Shown piece after piece: positions 51,174-63,019 of a stretch of DNA of 64,000 nucleotides. Positions within the stretch are counted from its first letter, which is position 1. Each line of letters starts with the position of its first letter. A program made the position numbers and the translations under genes. The DNA lies in NCBI GenBank assembly GCA_036023115.1, contig JAYKKT010000074.1, forward strand, positions 13,315,501-13,379,500, read 5' to 3'. This stretch comes from Brasenia schreberi (lineage: Eukaryota; Streptophyta; Magnoliopsida; Nymphaeales; Cabombaceae). Under the pieces are notes generated by a model that worked only from the letters and a program-made list of their open reading frames with translations, searched no databases and was not told the origin of the DNA.

Positions 51174-52359
51174 TTTATGTGTTATATGTTGTGAACTGCA
51201 ATTTGTTGCTGATGTAGTGCACTATAAACATTTATTAACAGATTCCATAAAAGTTTCACAGGTATCTGGATATATGCATAATGTTTTTAGCTTTGATTGA
51301 TAAGATGGATTTAGGCCTGACTGATCCCAGATTGCAAGATTTACTGAGCTCGAGAAGGAAACCAGTCAGGTGGTTTATTACTTCACAGGGTGCTCAATTT
51401 AGCTGATACTAGTGCAACATAATTTCTGTCCTTAGGCATCCAATTGACATTCTAATACCTCTTCTGAAAGATCGCATCCACCATTATTTTGCTGCCATAA
51501 CCTGGTGGTACTGCCGCCACAATTCGATGGCCCCTTTTGAGATGTTTGCCCACCATTGTCGCTCACAGGTCCTACCTAAATGCGCCTATTTAATGTTTTG
51601 CAAATGAGTTCCATGTCTAGAATAGTTATGTGAAGGCAGGATTCCCAAGCACAGAAGCTGTCGTCAGGGATGCCCAGACAAATTAATGAACCTCGATGGT
51701 AAGGAAACAACGGCGACTCCATAATGGTATATAGTCTGATCATTCCAGCCAAAGCATCGCCCTGGCGACACAATTCAAAGTGATCTTTTGCTGTCGCATT
51801 GAGTTGCAAATTTGCTGAATGGGCTCAGATTACAAAATTTTGCAAACTAAAGTCAATGGAAAGGGGTACTAACGTTGATACAAAAGGGGGGAATGAAAAC
51901 TAAAATTCATATATGATTATTTTAGTCTTTTTATTGAATAATCAAGTCACTGTTAGCAATATGTGAAAATTATCAATTCTGTTAAAATCCATGTGCTAAT
52001 TGTTTGTGATGCACTTTTTTTAATTTGTGACTCAAAAGAACCACCAACGATTTGGAACTACAGTATTGCCTTGACCCATACCCAACCTACAGGCACACAC
52101 GGATATATATGTATGTATGTATATATTCTTGCCACGTTATACGCTTGTCATAGTCTTCCAAATTTCAAGCATCTGATAAAGAAGATGATAATTATAGACA
52201 AAAAATGCGAAAAGTATATATATACACACTTTTTGCAGTATTACTTATTTGTATGGGTATTTTTTGCTTTTCGTTATTTTATCTTAACTCTCAATTGAAT
52301 AGTTGAAACCTGCAAAAATGAACAAAAACATAATATGCCAAGCATATTTAACTTTTCCA

Positions 52360-52360
52360 T

Positions 52361-52446
<86 letters not shown>
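52360..52446. repeat. foldback microsatellite (TC)n(TA)n(GA)n
   Basis: A TC run (about 14 units) passes into a TA run (about 13 units) and then a GA run (about 17 units). Because GA is the complement of TC and TA is self-complementary, the whole about 87 bp is one perfect palindrome able to form a hairpin or cruciform. Confidence 0.92.
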
Positions 52447-52447
<1 letters not shown>

Positions 52448-53103
52448 CTAATTGCCACACCTGCATCCCAGAAAGAAAACCCCAAACCGCAAAAGTTGAA
52501 AAGAAGTCGCTGCGTATCACACCCCACACTAGGCGCGCTCTCTTTCATAGAAAACCCAAACCCACCTTGTTAGTTCTCACACTTCCTCATCTGGTATATT
52601 TGGCCTTTCAAACTCCTTTGAATTTGGCCTACAGCTTGGACATCGACTCCCTGTCTCAAAATAGATCAACGACATCGCGAGCATCTCTCACATTTTATAT
52701 TCATGGCATCACTAACAACTCAAAGTTTCAGACGACATGGCAGTGAAACTAAGACTGTTCTGTGGACTAGTTCGTTTGCAATTAGCTGAACTTTCACAGT
52801 TAATCAGTTCGCTGATACGTAGTCGAGTCTTAGTATCAGCTTTTCTCTAAGCACATAATGAAGGTAAGGTTACAAAATTGAGGTTTGGCTCCAGAGCCAC
52901 TAAAACCAGCCTCTGTTAGATTACAACAACAGCATAAACTAGGTCATTCTTTATTGTTTCCTTTCAACATTTTTGTGATCTTCTTCTTTCTCTTTTTACA
53001 TTTTCACCATTTAGTTTCATGCACCTTCTTACTTTGGTGAAGTTTCTATTGGTCACAACCTCTGTTAGATTATTTATAAAAAAAATAGTTTACCAACTAA
53101 TGG

Positions 53104-53278
53104 TGGATTATATTAAGCTACATAGCCTGCTCGATGTGTGGATTATATTGAGCCATGTAGTTTACTTAATGAGTGGATCATATTGAGCTATGCAATCTGC
53201 TGAATGTGTTGATCATATTAAGCCGTACAACTTGTTTAATGAGCTATTATATTGAGTCACATAACCTGCTTACAAGTT
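53104..53278. repeat. 35-bp minisatellite, five units
   Basis: Units start at 53104, 53139, 53174, 53209 and 53244, each close to TGGATTATATTGAGCCATGT followed by AGTCTGCTTAATGAG. They are diverged by several bases each but keep exact 35-bp spacing. No coding frame and no spacers. Confidence 0.88.
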
Positions 53279-54648
53279 CTTTCTAAAAGGAAATATAACT
53301 CACCGTGAATTTATCTTGAAATATGTAAGAATTAAATGAGTTAAATTGAAACATTTATTGGGTTTTGTGCATGATAAGAAAGAGGTACCCTATAAATGTA
53401 ACGTGTCCTTTCATCCTTCAGTTTCTCATTAATTTATTGATGACTACTATAACTCTTAGATGTATAATTAAGAATTGTGAAAACCATCGTACCAATATAG
53501 TAGTTTGAATAAGACTTGATTGTATTAGTATAAGGCGAGTCCAAGAGATTTTCATTGTATCTTTCAAGAATTTGTCGATACTCTGTATTGGTTCTTTTGA
53601 TATCGAAAGTAACGAATAAGCTTAAAAGTTAGTATAATCCATGCTTTGATGACATTTATATATTATCATCTTTCTCACAAAAGAGCTTAAAGAAGCCTTT
53701 GACCTTAACATCCTCGATCTACCCCCATTGTCGTCCCTACTTTCAAATCCTAAAAGCTCGAACTCCGAAGTAAAGCTCAGTTGTTTCGATGGAAGCATTC
53801 ACCCAAGACAGCTGAGTTAGATCTATTTCTCCGCAGAGGTTCAAAAGTTAGGTTCGTATTTAATGCTCGAAAAGGTTCTATCATTCTTCTTTTAATGATA
53901 GATACAGATGCCACACAGAACGATGTCAGGCGATAGCACAAGTGCTCTTGCTCCCTACAGTTGCTCTGGCATGTTCAACTTTCAGCATGGGTCCGGCAAT
54001 GATCTGCCTTGAACCAGATTGAATCTGCTAATGCTTAGTAAAAGATTCAAAGATCTAAATGTAGAAGGTTTTTAAGTGTTGTATGTGCTAAAATGGCCTG
54101 AGGAACATAGCAGCTAAACTTATGCTCTTTAATCCCATTCGAAGATCCCGAACCACAAATCATGATTAATTATCAAACAAATTGGTTAACCACGGTATTT
54201 CTTCGGCTAATCTTGAGCAGATCAGCAAAACAGAAGTTCACTATTAATCAACATGTCGATCAACTTCTCATTGTCACCAATGAAAAGTTACGAGTAACAA
54301 TATAAATCATAATAAAAGCACAATTTGATCTTCAAAGTAAATAAATCATCATGATTAGATCTAGGGAGGTTTAGCCTAACACCAAGGGTGAATGTTAGAC
54401 AGTAAGTTAAAGTTTCATTACCTGATGCTTCTCTTTGTGCAACTCAATACCGAGCATAAGCCCCACGATCGAAGTCCAACTTATGGTCACCTCGGGTCCA
54501 GGTCTCTCAGTTCTATCCCGAGATGTTCCAAATTGGGATGGCAATGTGGCAGGTCGGCAATAGGTCGGCAATGGGTATACCCATACCCATTCCCGACCCA
54601 AAACATAATGGGGCAGGTACGATTTGGATTCCCTTTTCTGTGGAGGTG

Positions 54649-54662
54649 CACGCGCGCGCGCG

Positions 54663-54699
<37 letters not shown>

Positions 54700-54700
54700 G
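54649..54700. repeat. compound microsatellite (CG)n(CA)n(TA)n
   Basis: A CG run leads into about 10 CA units and about 8 TA units. Open frames crossing it (His-Thr or Cys-Val repeats) are artefacts. Confidence 0.9.
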
Positions 54701-55981
54701 GATACGTGCTTAAACATTCATCCTATCCTATGAAGATCAATGGTGGAGATGTTCTGTCAAAAGAGAGCTTAGACACTATCAAGAATAACGTCTGATTGCC
54801 AAAAGGTATGCTTCAGCTTCGTTTTTCGATATACATATGCTTTTTTCAAAATCCTTTAAAAGCACAAAATAGCATTTCCATGAGTACAAATTGCTGCATT
54901 CTTCGCTCTTTACCATCTTACCTTCACCCGAGAGGAAAAGAGAAGGAAGGTGCGATCATTCCAGCTTTTAATGATTAGTAATTTTTTTTTTCTCTCAAAA
55001 TTTTTGTGGGGGTGAATGCGAGGAGGGGTGGTCGTGTCTCCTCTGACATTTGGAAAACCAACGATTGAATTGATGGCAAAGGATAAGACAAATGATAAGA
55101 CAAAGAACTATATATATATATATATATATAGTTCGCCTAGTTGACAACCTCACAAAAAATATCTATGTCGGCTACTGGGTTAGGATACTTTATATGCATG
55201 ATATGTATCAAAGAACATGAAATTGATCTTCCTTCCATTAAGTCTGGCTATTTTCTCCTTTATTCCTAAGTGCAAGGTCTGATTTTTTTTGGTGAAAATA
55301 GGGAAAGCTAGATAACCCAGTTTTAGATGATAATGGAATAATTCTTGATCCGGAAAAAACATAGGGTATCAATTCCTGGGGGTGTGCACGGTAGATCAAC
55401 CAACCCACCCAAAAATGCTTGTGTCATCAACCAACCCACGGCCAGAGGAGATCGGAACACAAAAAGATTGCTTTGCTTGAGATGGATCACAAAGAGTTCA
55501 TGAAGTCACTCCAAGAATGCATGAATCTTCATGCAGAACCAAGAAGCTAGAGTCAAATTAATGTGATCTTTATTTTCAAAATGAGTCAAGAGAATCCAAT
55601 TTTCGTGGGTTTTTTTAATTTCTTTTTCATTTTTTAAAAGTCACATATAATTACGTTACACCTATGGTTCTCTGCTCAGACATGATTAGAGTCATGTCTA
55701 GATATGGTCAATTTGGAACCAGCCGGTGGTTTTAATCGGAACGAGTCAGGTCAAGAATCGGTTGGAATCGGAATTGGTGAAACCGGATTCAGAACAGGAC
55801 ACCATCCAATTCAGTTCTAGTTTCACCTTTCATTAACCCAAAACCAGGAAACCTCTGTTTCCATAAATTTTCGCTTTTTTTAAATCTAAAATTTTAATTT
55901 TTTTGTTATGAATTGTTTAAGTCTCAAGCTCAAATTGAAGCCAGTCATGTTTAGCTCGGTCTTTTCTTTTTCTTTCTTTTA

Positions 55982-56075
55982 TAAATCTTGAGCCTGAAAC
56001 CAGATGCACACCTTGGGATATCGAACTCATAACGTTCAACTTGTGAGTAACCTAGTCTCGTAACCAAGATAGCTC
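55982..56075 (-). mobile_element. tRNA-derived SINE
   Basis: The - strand starts GAGCTATCTTGGTTACGAGA and has TATGAGTTCGATATCCCAAG about 50 bp later. It matches the 21157-21254 copy closely around the B box (GAGTTCGATAxCCCAAGG). Confidence 0.6.
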
Positions 56076-57212
56076 TTTGTTATTGTGCCTGCCTCCTCTT
56101 CTTCTTCTTTTCAAACAAAAAAAAAGATATTTTTTTAATTATTTAGAGGATGGATTTAGGGGCCACTAATTGCGTTGAACGACAGACAGCCTACCAACTC
56201 TCCTGACCCCACACGCCTTTACTCGTACTGACGTCTCGAGCCCGTTACTTGGGTCCGGATCCAGATCAAACAAGTTCCAAACCATCCAGCTCCTCTTGTT
56301 ATCTTACCACAAATGGATCAGATCCAGACCCAATACTTGGTAGAAACCCAACGGGACTTGGGTTCTACAACTCGTTTGTTTCAGTTGCCCATGGAAAGGA
56401 TTCTTTGGTAGGGCTGGGAGACAAACCAAGCGGCTCCTGCTTCAGCTAAGTTCGACTCGTCCTGAGCTCATTCATGTTAAATTCATAAGAAGAGTCACAA
56501 GTCAAAAGATGTTATATTAAAAGAAGCTTAACCTATGGAGGATGTAAAAGAGAATGATGTGAAAGAAAAGGGGTACTAGACGAAGATGGTGGATAACTTT
56601 TTTACATAAATGCTTGCCTTGAAAATGGAGAAAGATAAAAGAATTTACTTAGTGGTTGTGAGGTCATGAGCATTAATGCGAATAAATTGTTGGATGTTAT
56701 GCAAAAATGGATAACTCCGTTCCACTAATATAACTTTTAGTTATATATGCCTACATATATCGTCTTTGGCTCTTTAAGTTCGGCTTAGTGATCTGACACA
56801 AGCGATACTGGTTCGGTTTGGCTTATGGGAGCTTGTGAAAAACATGATACCGATGCGTTCCTTTGTTCTCATTTAACATAAGTACAGAAAGGGGAACTTC
56901 TGTGTTTGGACTTGGCGTTTTATAACACGATGAGACTCGTATACTGTATGAGCCTAACACGAGCTGCCTGTGTGCTCGGTTCATTCGGCTCGTTTACCAG
57001 CTGTGTTCTTTAGAGTTGAGTGAGAATTTGGTTCTTTTGCCGAGTAGGATCCGAATCCATCTTGCTTTTACTGGATCGGATTCTGAATCAGATAGATAAT
57101 ATCGGAATAGGTGGGGTTCGCTGCTCCCTGCGTTGATACCGAACCCGATCCGTTTACCCATTCAACGAAGCACAGATACATGCCCCCGACCACAACGTCT
57201 CCCCCCGGCAGG

Positions 57213-57220
57213 TATAAAAG
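57213..57220 (+). promoter_or_regulatory. TATA box of the right-hand gene
   Basis: GGTATAAAAGCGAGAG stands in a GC-richer stretch on the + strand, with a plausible transcription start about 30 bp later. It is the best promoter candidate for the gene whose coding exons start at 63020; the 5.8-kb distance would require a long 5'UTR intron. Confidence 0.45.
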
Positions 57221-59808
57221 CGAGAGAGGGAGGTTTCCTTGTGCTCTCCACGTGGCTTGGTGAATTTCCCGGCGGCATCCTTACGGGCGATTAGAAGATC
57301 AAAGGTCCAGATTTGTTGTAGCACGTCGGTTTGTTGCAAAACCACGTTCTTGACGTAAATCCCGCGTCCATTTTCCTTTGAAAATTTCCATCTTTTCGCT
57401 TACTTGTTCCCTCAAAACCGGAAGTTCCGAATATATTGCGGCGATCCAGGGGTTTTATTTGGTTTATTATGCATCTATCTGATAACTCAAGCGAGATTAG
57501 TGTTCACATTGGAGAGATTTTCCTTTCTGATGTTTTATTTAGGCTCTGATGGAACTTGATAATTTTGAGGCGTTGGCGGAAAATGAAACGGAAGTAGTGG
57601 TCTTGTAGCCTGTAGGACGTTTTGAGTGGAACTGTGTGAACAATTAAGAACACTTCGACCGAACAACGATGAACGTTACATTGATTTGGGGATCTGTTGT
57701 GCTTTTTCTCATTCTAGACGACGATGAATTGATTCTAGTTTTGGTTTATAATCCTGCACGTCTTATTACGTTTTTCTATTCACTCGAATGTTGTTTTTGT
57801 GATAAAATTCCAAATTGTTGATGTTCAAACTCTAATTTCATAGTTGATTGAGGTCAAATAATGAAACTTGAGGAGTAGATTAGAGGAAGAAGTTCCTGCT
57901 GTAAACTACCTGAAGTATGGTAGATTATTTCTAGAACTTCCAAATCTCCCCACTTAGCGTTCCATTTCCTTATAGATTTTAGGAGTTAACATGCCTGAAC
58001 AGTAATCAATGTTGGTGCTCATTTTTACCCCTTCCGGAAAATGATTTCTTAATTGATTAGTTTGTGAAGAACATTTTTATTCAAATTTCTCTCCGAAGAT
58101 CATAATTTGTTTCAGATGTTACTGGATAACGAAGTTTAGCACATATTCAGGCTGAAACCTTGTATCGGGCTTAAGGATTCCATCACAGAGGCCTGAACTC
58201 AGGGCTGGTACGGGTTCTCAAGAATCTTTGTATGGCTGATGAAAACTGCATGTTCCCATGGCTACCAAAAATATTTGGAAAGGGAAATTGCCATGAATCC
58301 AGATGAGGACCCTAATCTTCACCAGATCCCTAAATGCTTTCTGAAAGGCAGAAGATTATGAAACGTGAAAAAAGTGTCTTTTCTTTTGTATCTTTTTCAC
58401 TTTATAGAAATATGCCCTACATTCACTCGGTGAAAAGTTTTTATAAAAACTCTGGATACATGTGATGATGGCTATCCGTCATTGAGTGCCTTTTCCCCCT
58501 GCAGATTCCTTTTTGATGTCCTTTCCTATGCTGTTTTGATTCCACTGAACTTTCATGTTCTTTGGCTGGACCAGTAGGGTTTTATGGGTGCTGTCAATAG
58601 CTTTCTTATGTGTACCTTCCCTTCCTTGAGTAGAGATACCACATATCCTTTCCCTTTGCAAGGGCATCATTTCTGCCAAAACTGCCTCGAGGGACCAATC
58701 TGATTTATTTGCATGTCTAAAAGATAAATGTACTGAAATCCTGGAACCTGCATTTGTGCTCTATGTGAATAATTTGCCTGTTTTGGTTGATCTCCAAACT
58801 AGTATATGATAATTTATGATACAGAATATTCTATATCAGCTTTCCTTTTCTGTGTTGGTTCATATTATGAACATTCTGAAGCATTCTGATTTTGCGGGTT
58901 TCGCCTACCGCAATGACATTCTTATATCTTGCCTATGGAATTTCAAGAGTGTTAGTTTAGGTTTCCTGTCTCCCATCTCCTTTTGTTCTATTGACACATG
59001 AAAGCGCTGTGTTTGGGGAACCTTTATGCCAAAGGGTTTTATTTCTAGTTTCTTCTTTCTTTTATGTGTTTAATTTCGCCCTTTTTTCTTTCTGAACTTT
59101 TTGACATTTCAATTTAATGATAATAAGTACTTTATGAGTTTGTAATTTGTCATGTTGGTTCTTTCATTAAAGATGTTTGTCCAGTTGAAGCATTATCGTG
59201 GTATGATTATTTCTTATGTTTATGGATAGTGTTTTTTTATGCTTTCTAGCAGATTTCTTTTCGTTTCAAACAGGCTGGATGGTCTTTACACACAATGGAG
59301 CATACATCAGTTGTATTGATCTGTATCACCAACACCCTTGTGACTAGCGTGAAACTGGTTGTTAAAATTGACAATATTATGGCAATAGAAAAATTAGAAA
59401 ACAGAAATAGATTGGTTCACTTTCTTCATTTTAGATGAATAAGGTAAATTCACTTCCACGCAAAAGGGGGTAATCAAGAAAAATGCTGCACAAGTCTTTG
59501 AACCTATAAAGTGTACTGCATTCCCAAAATGGTTACTCCTATATCAAAAAAGACGATTATTCCAACTATTTAGCAGCCCACTCAGCAACTTCTTGACCTA
59601 ATCAGAACACCCCCAGTTTCTTTTCCTCCTAACAAGCCACAAAATTGCAAAATATATCAAAGTAATTGTATTCCTTGGTGAGGTCTAGCATTCCTACTCG
59701 ATGCTTGTATGATCCTAAGCACCCTAAAGGCCATCTTAGGAAAATGTTTAGCCCACTTACAGAAGAACAGATAATCCACTGGCTCCAGCTCCCGCTTGTT
59801 AAAAGGAA

Positions 59809-60190
59809 TGTAATATCTATTCTTTTTTCCTTTTTAATCCCCTTTTCTCTTTTGTGTAATTGGCTCCAAGCAAGCCCAATCCATCAAGCCTCCAACAACT
59901 AGATTTGTAGCCATTGGAAACCCTCCAATAGCTAGAAATCTAGTTGTTTGGAGGATGTTTTTTTGAACCTCCTTCTTATAAAAGCTCCTTCTTTTGTACA
60001 TAAATGCTAAGCCTTTTGATTGATTAATTAAGATTAATTTCAAGTGTATTCAATTTAGCATTCTTCTTTAGTGATTTGAGCCTTATCTAAGCCATTTTAT
60101 AGTCACTTTTGTTGACTAATTTCCGTGGTATAAGCATCGGACTGTTGCAATCACTATTGGAGGTTGGAACACTTAAGATGTTTTATTACA
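59809..60190 (+). repeat. 5' LTR of the truncated copia element (382 bp)
   Basis: It starts TGTAATA and ends TATTACA, a perfect 7-bp terminal inverted repeat with the usual TG...CA. A TATA box (TATAAAAG) lies at 59977-59984. It is followed at once by the primer-binding site. Confidence 0.75.
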
Positions 60191-60202
60191 TGGTATCAAT
60201 GC
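60191..60202 (+). promoter_or_regulatory. primer-binding site (initiator tRNA-Met type)
   Basis: TGGTATCAATGC directly follows the LTR end; the copia standard, complementary to the initiator tRNA-Met 3' end, is TGGTATCAGAGC. Two bases have changed. Confidence 0.8.
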
Positions 60203-60419
60203 TTAATCGCCATTTTTATTGCTGAGGTATTGTCTTAGGAAGTATGTTGAGTTATAGAAGTCATTCTTAAAGTGCAAAGGTACTTGGTTTTCTAGTGTGT
60301 TACTCCTACATCTATCTAAGTAAGCATGTCTCTTCGTTAAGGGATCTTTCATCAAATTTAAATTCTCCTTATATTATGATCAAGAACTTTAATTTTCGTT
60401 TAACTACTTCCAATTACAA

Positions 60420-60536
60420 TTGTGATAGGCTTCCGACAGCTAGCGTAAAACTTTGTCGGACTTACCATGGATTCTAAAAAAAAAGAATCCATGTAGTCGA
60501 CCCCATCTAGTATGGGAAAAGGCTTCGTTGTTGTTG
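60420..60536 (+). mobile_element. 117-bp SINE-like insert with an RTE 3' tail
   Basis: The insert interrupts the copia gag and is flanked by a perfect 15-bp target duplication, TACTTCCAATTACAA (60405-60419 and 60537-60551). Its 3' half is the RTE LINE end (GACCCCATCTAGTATGGGAA then GTTGTTGTTG). Its 5' half is unrelated to the LINE ORF. In the middle CATGGATTCT and AGAATCCATG form a hairpin around an A-run. This is the form expected of a small element mobilised by the RTE machinery, such as Au-type SINEs; the family name is inferred. Confidence 0.8.
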
Positions 60537-63019
60537 TACTTCCAATTACAAAATATGGGTTCAATCAATCGAAAACTACCTTTTATTTCAAAAAGTTATG
60601 GAAATATGCAAGTGGAACAAAAGTAGAACCTTCTATGAATGCATATGAAGGGGTCATAAAACAATTCTATGGGTTCTTATAAATAATATGAGTGACCATA
60701 TACAAGATAACTTGGTGAACTTTATAAATGTTAAAGATACATGAGAATATTTGAAGAAATCTCATGTTCAAAGTGATATGGCCCGTAGGATGACACTTCA
60801 CGATAAGATCTCATCCCTTAGACAAAGTGATAAAGGGATAAATAAGTTTTTTAGTAAGTTTTCAAATGTTTGGAATCAACTTTATGGTTACAAAAGGAAA
60901 TAAACATATTGGCCTGATGCAAGGTAATGTGAACAAAATGAAGATTTTGTTTATCAATTTTTGAGAAGCCTAAGAAAAGAATTTGGAAGAGTGAGATCCT
61001 CTCTCATATACCAAGTTTAGTGAGGCTAGGCTTCAAAAAGACTCCGCACTAGCCGCATCTACCTCGGGAGCCAATATAAAATAACATTAACCCCTTCACA
61101 TCAAGATAGAAGCAACAAATGAAACTAAGAGAGAAGTGATTTATCACTATTGTAAAGAGGTGGGACATATCAAGCCTAGATGTCCGAAATTGAAAAAAAA
61201 TGATAGCCTTTGTTGATGGATTGCGAAAAAATACCTCCACTCTCCTTGCATTTCAAGACAAAGTGAAGCAATTTGAAGTTAAATTAAAGGGAAAGGCATC
61301 TATTGTTGCGGTATGCTCTACCTCCAGCCATGATATTCAAGGTATGAACACATGGTTACTTGATTTCAGAGCTTCCTTTCACGTGACATCTAATAAAAAA
61401 CTTTTAACTAAATGCACAAGAAAACCTTTTAACTCGTGTTTTTAGTATTTACCACTGATGGAATAAAATTAAGAGTTGATAAAATGGGTTTTCTTTAAAA
61501 CAAAGAATTTTTTCAATTTCTAAAGTTAGTTTGGTTCTAAAGTTAAAGTTAAAGTTATTTTCTGTGTCACAAATTTCGGATAATGAGTATGTTGTTACCT
61601 TCTCTTCTACAGATTGCATACTCGAAATCTTGGACATTATAATGTTTTGTTAAATGATGTAAACTTGTTACACAAGAGACTTAGCCGTTTAAATGTTCAA
61701 AAGTTGTATGAATGCACTTCCATTGGAATAAAAAATATTAAAAATTTCTTTTGCAAAACATTGTGTCCTTGGTAACATAAACATTTTCGTTCCTTAATAG
61801 GACATATAGTATAATCCAACTTTTTGAAATTGTGCACTCTGATATTTGGAGACCTACACCTGTCATGTCAAAATTGGTGTGATTGTGTGATTTTTATTGA
61901 TGACTTTACTAGATATACATGGTATATCTATTAAAAGCTAAATTGGATATTTTGAAGAACTTTGTTATTTTTTAAAATCTTGTCAAGAACCAATTTGATT
62001 ATGGCATTAAGATTTTTTAGATCTAATTATGGTGTGAATTTATATCAAATGAGTTTAAAAAATATGTTGAAAATAATGATATTTTTTACCAAACGTTTTG
62101 TACAAAAACTCCACGACAAAGTGGTGTTGTCATTGGGTTGAAGCTAGAAACCTTTGGGTTGAAGCTAGTGAATAGGAAAGAAGAAAAGGACATGTTAAAG
62201 TTTTTCATACTTGAATTTTTAAAAGTGTAAAAACCTTTGGACTGAAGCTATCATGACATATGTTCATTTGATAAATCGGATGCCATCTTCTGGATTGCAA
62301 AAATTGTACCATTTTGAAAAGTTATTTAAAATTACTTCCAACTACTCTCGATTGAAAGTTTTTGAATGTAAATGCTTTGTTTTAACAAATAGAGGAGATC
62401 AACTCTCATCTTGCGCTATTGAATGTGTTTTCGTGGGATATAGGATAGAGAAAAAGGGATATAGGTATTATGATCTTAAGAATAATAAGTTTTTGTGTTA
62501 AGAGATGTTTCTTTTTTTGAAGGGAATATGTTTTTTCAAAATAATATCTTTAGTTCTGTGACAACTCTAGATACTCTTTCTTGATTGACAATCTTGCTAA
62601 TAACGAACATCAAGAAGAGAATATAGAAAATCAATGATGATAAGGCTTTGCATTCAAGAAATATTGCGACTACATTTGAGAGATATTGTATTAGACAAGA
62701 TCTAGAGATTGTTGAACATTCCCTAAAAAGATCTAATAGAGACTCCATGTCATCTAATAGATTCATCTTGTACGAAACTTTCCCACCATAACACAGAGCT
62801 TTGTTGACTATCATTTCGGCCATTAGAGAACCCAACACCTTTAAGGAAGTCCAGGCATCTTAAGTTTGACTTGATGCTATGAATGAGGAACTAGATGTCT
62901 TGAACAAAGCTCAAACATAGGAAATTGTTACTCGTCCTAAGACTAAAAAAACCCATAAGATGTTCATCCTGGCAAACTGGATCTTACTAATGCTCTTATG
63001 ACACAGGCACTGTTCAAGC

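Larger units (their letters stand above)
50097..57212. other. 7.1-kb intergenic region between CLPP4 and the next gene
   Basis: 50097 to about 50400 is probable CLPP4 3'UTR. The rest has no recognised gene. It holds two SINEs (50720-50820, 55982-56075), a long TA repeat, a TC-TA-GA foldback, a 35-bp minisatellite, a compound GC-AC-AT repeat and a palindromic GGTATACCC segment (54540-54615). 56230-56460 has GGATC/CCAGA-rich motifs. Short open frames are compositional. Confidence 0.6.
59809..62960 (+). mobile_element. Ty1/copia retrotransposon, 3'-truncated
   Basis: It has a 5' LTR, primer site, gag, knuckle (YHYCKEVGHIKPRC), protease (WLLDFRASFHVTS, catalytic DSG lost), integrase fragments ([10 protein letters not shown] near 61890-61920; INRMPSSGLQ and FKITSNYSRLKVFECKCF at 62265-62370) and the first RT residues (AMNEELDVLNKAQ at about 62878-62920). 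Similarity stops near 62960, with no RT core and no 3' LTR. It belongs to the same family as the copia element in the ankyrin intron, but is on the other strand and more decayed. Confidence 0.85.
57221..63019 (+). other. leader / putative 5'UTR intron of the right-hand gene
   Basis: The region between the TATA box and the first coding exon is T-rich and intron-like, with no conserved coding motif before 59800. An acceptor (CTTATGACACAG) ends at 63006, 14 bp before the start codon, so the leader is spliced. A donor cannot be chosen with confidence (candidate: near 57354). A truncated copia element occupies 59809 to about 62960. Confidence 0.4.

Noticed and set aside
51576..51809. 77-codon - strand open frame downstream of CLPP4
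   Set aside because: No recognisable motif, no clear promoter or splice context; left as intergenic.
53104..53278. Regular 35-bp repeats as a possible CRISPR array
   Set aside because: Units are contiguous with no spacers, diverged, and in a plant nuclear context.
54392..54795. Open frames with His-Thr or Cys-Val repeats
   Set aside because: They cross the CG-CA-TA microsatellite; compositional.
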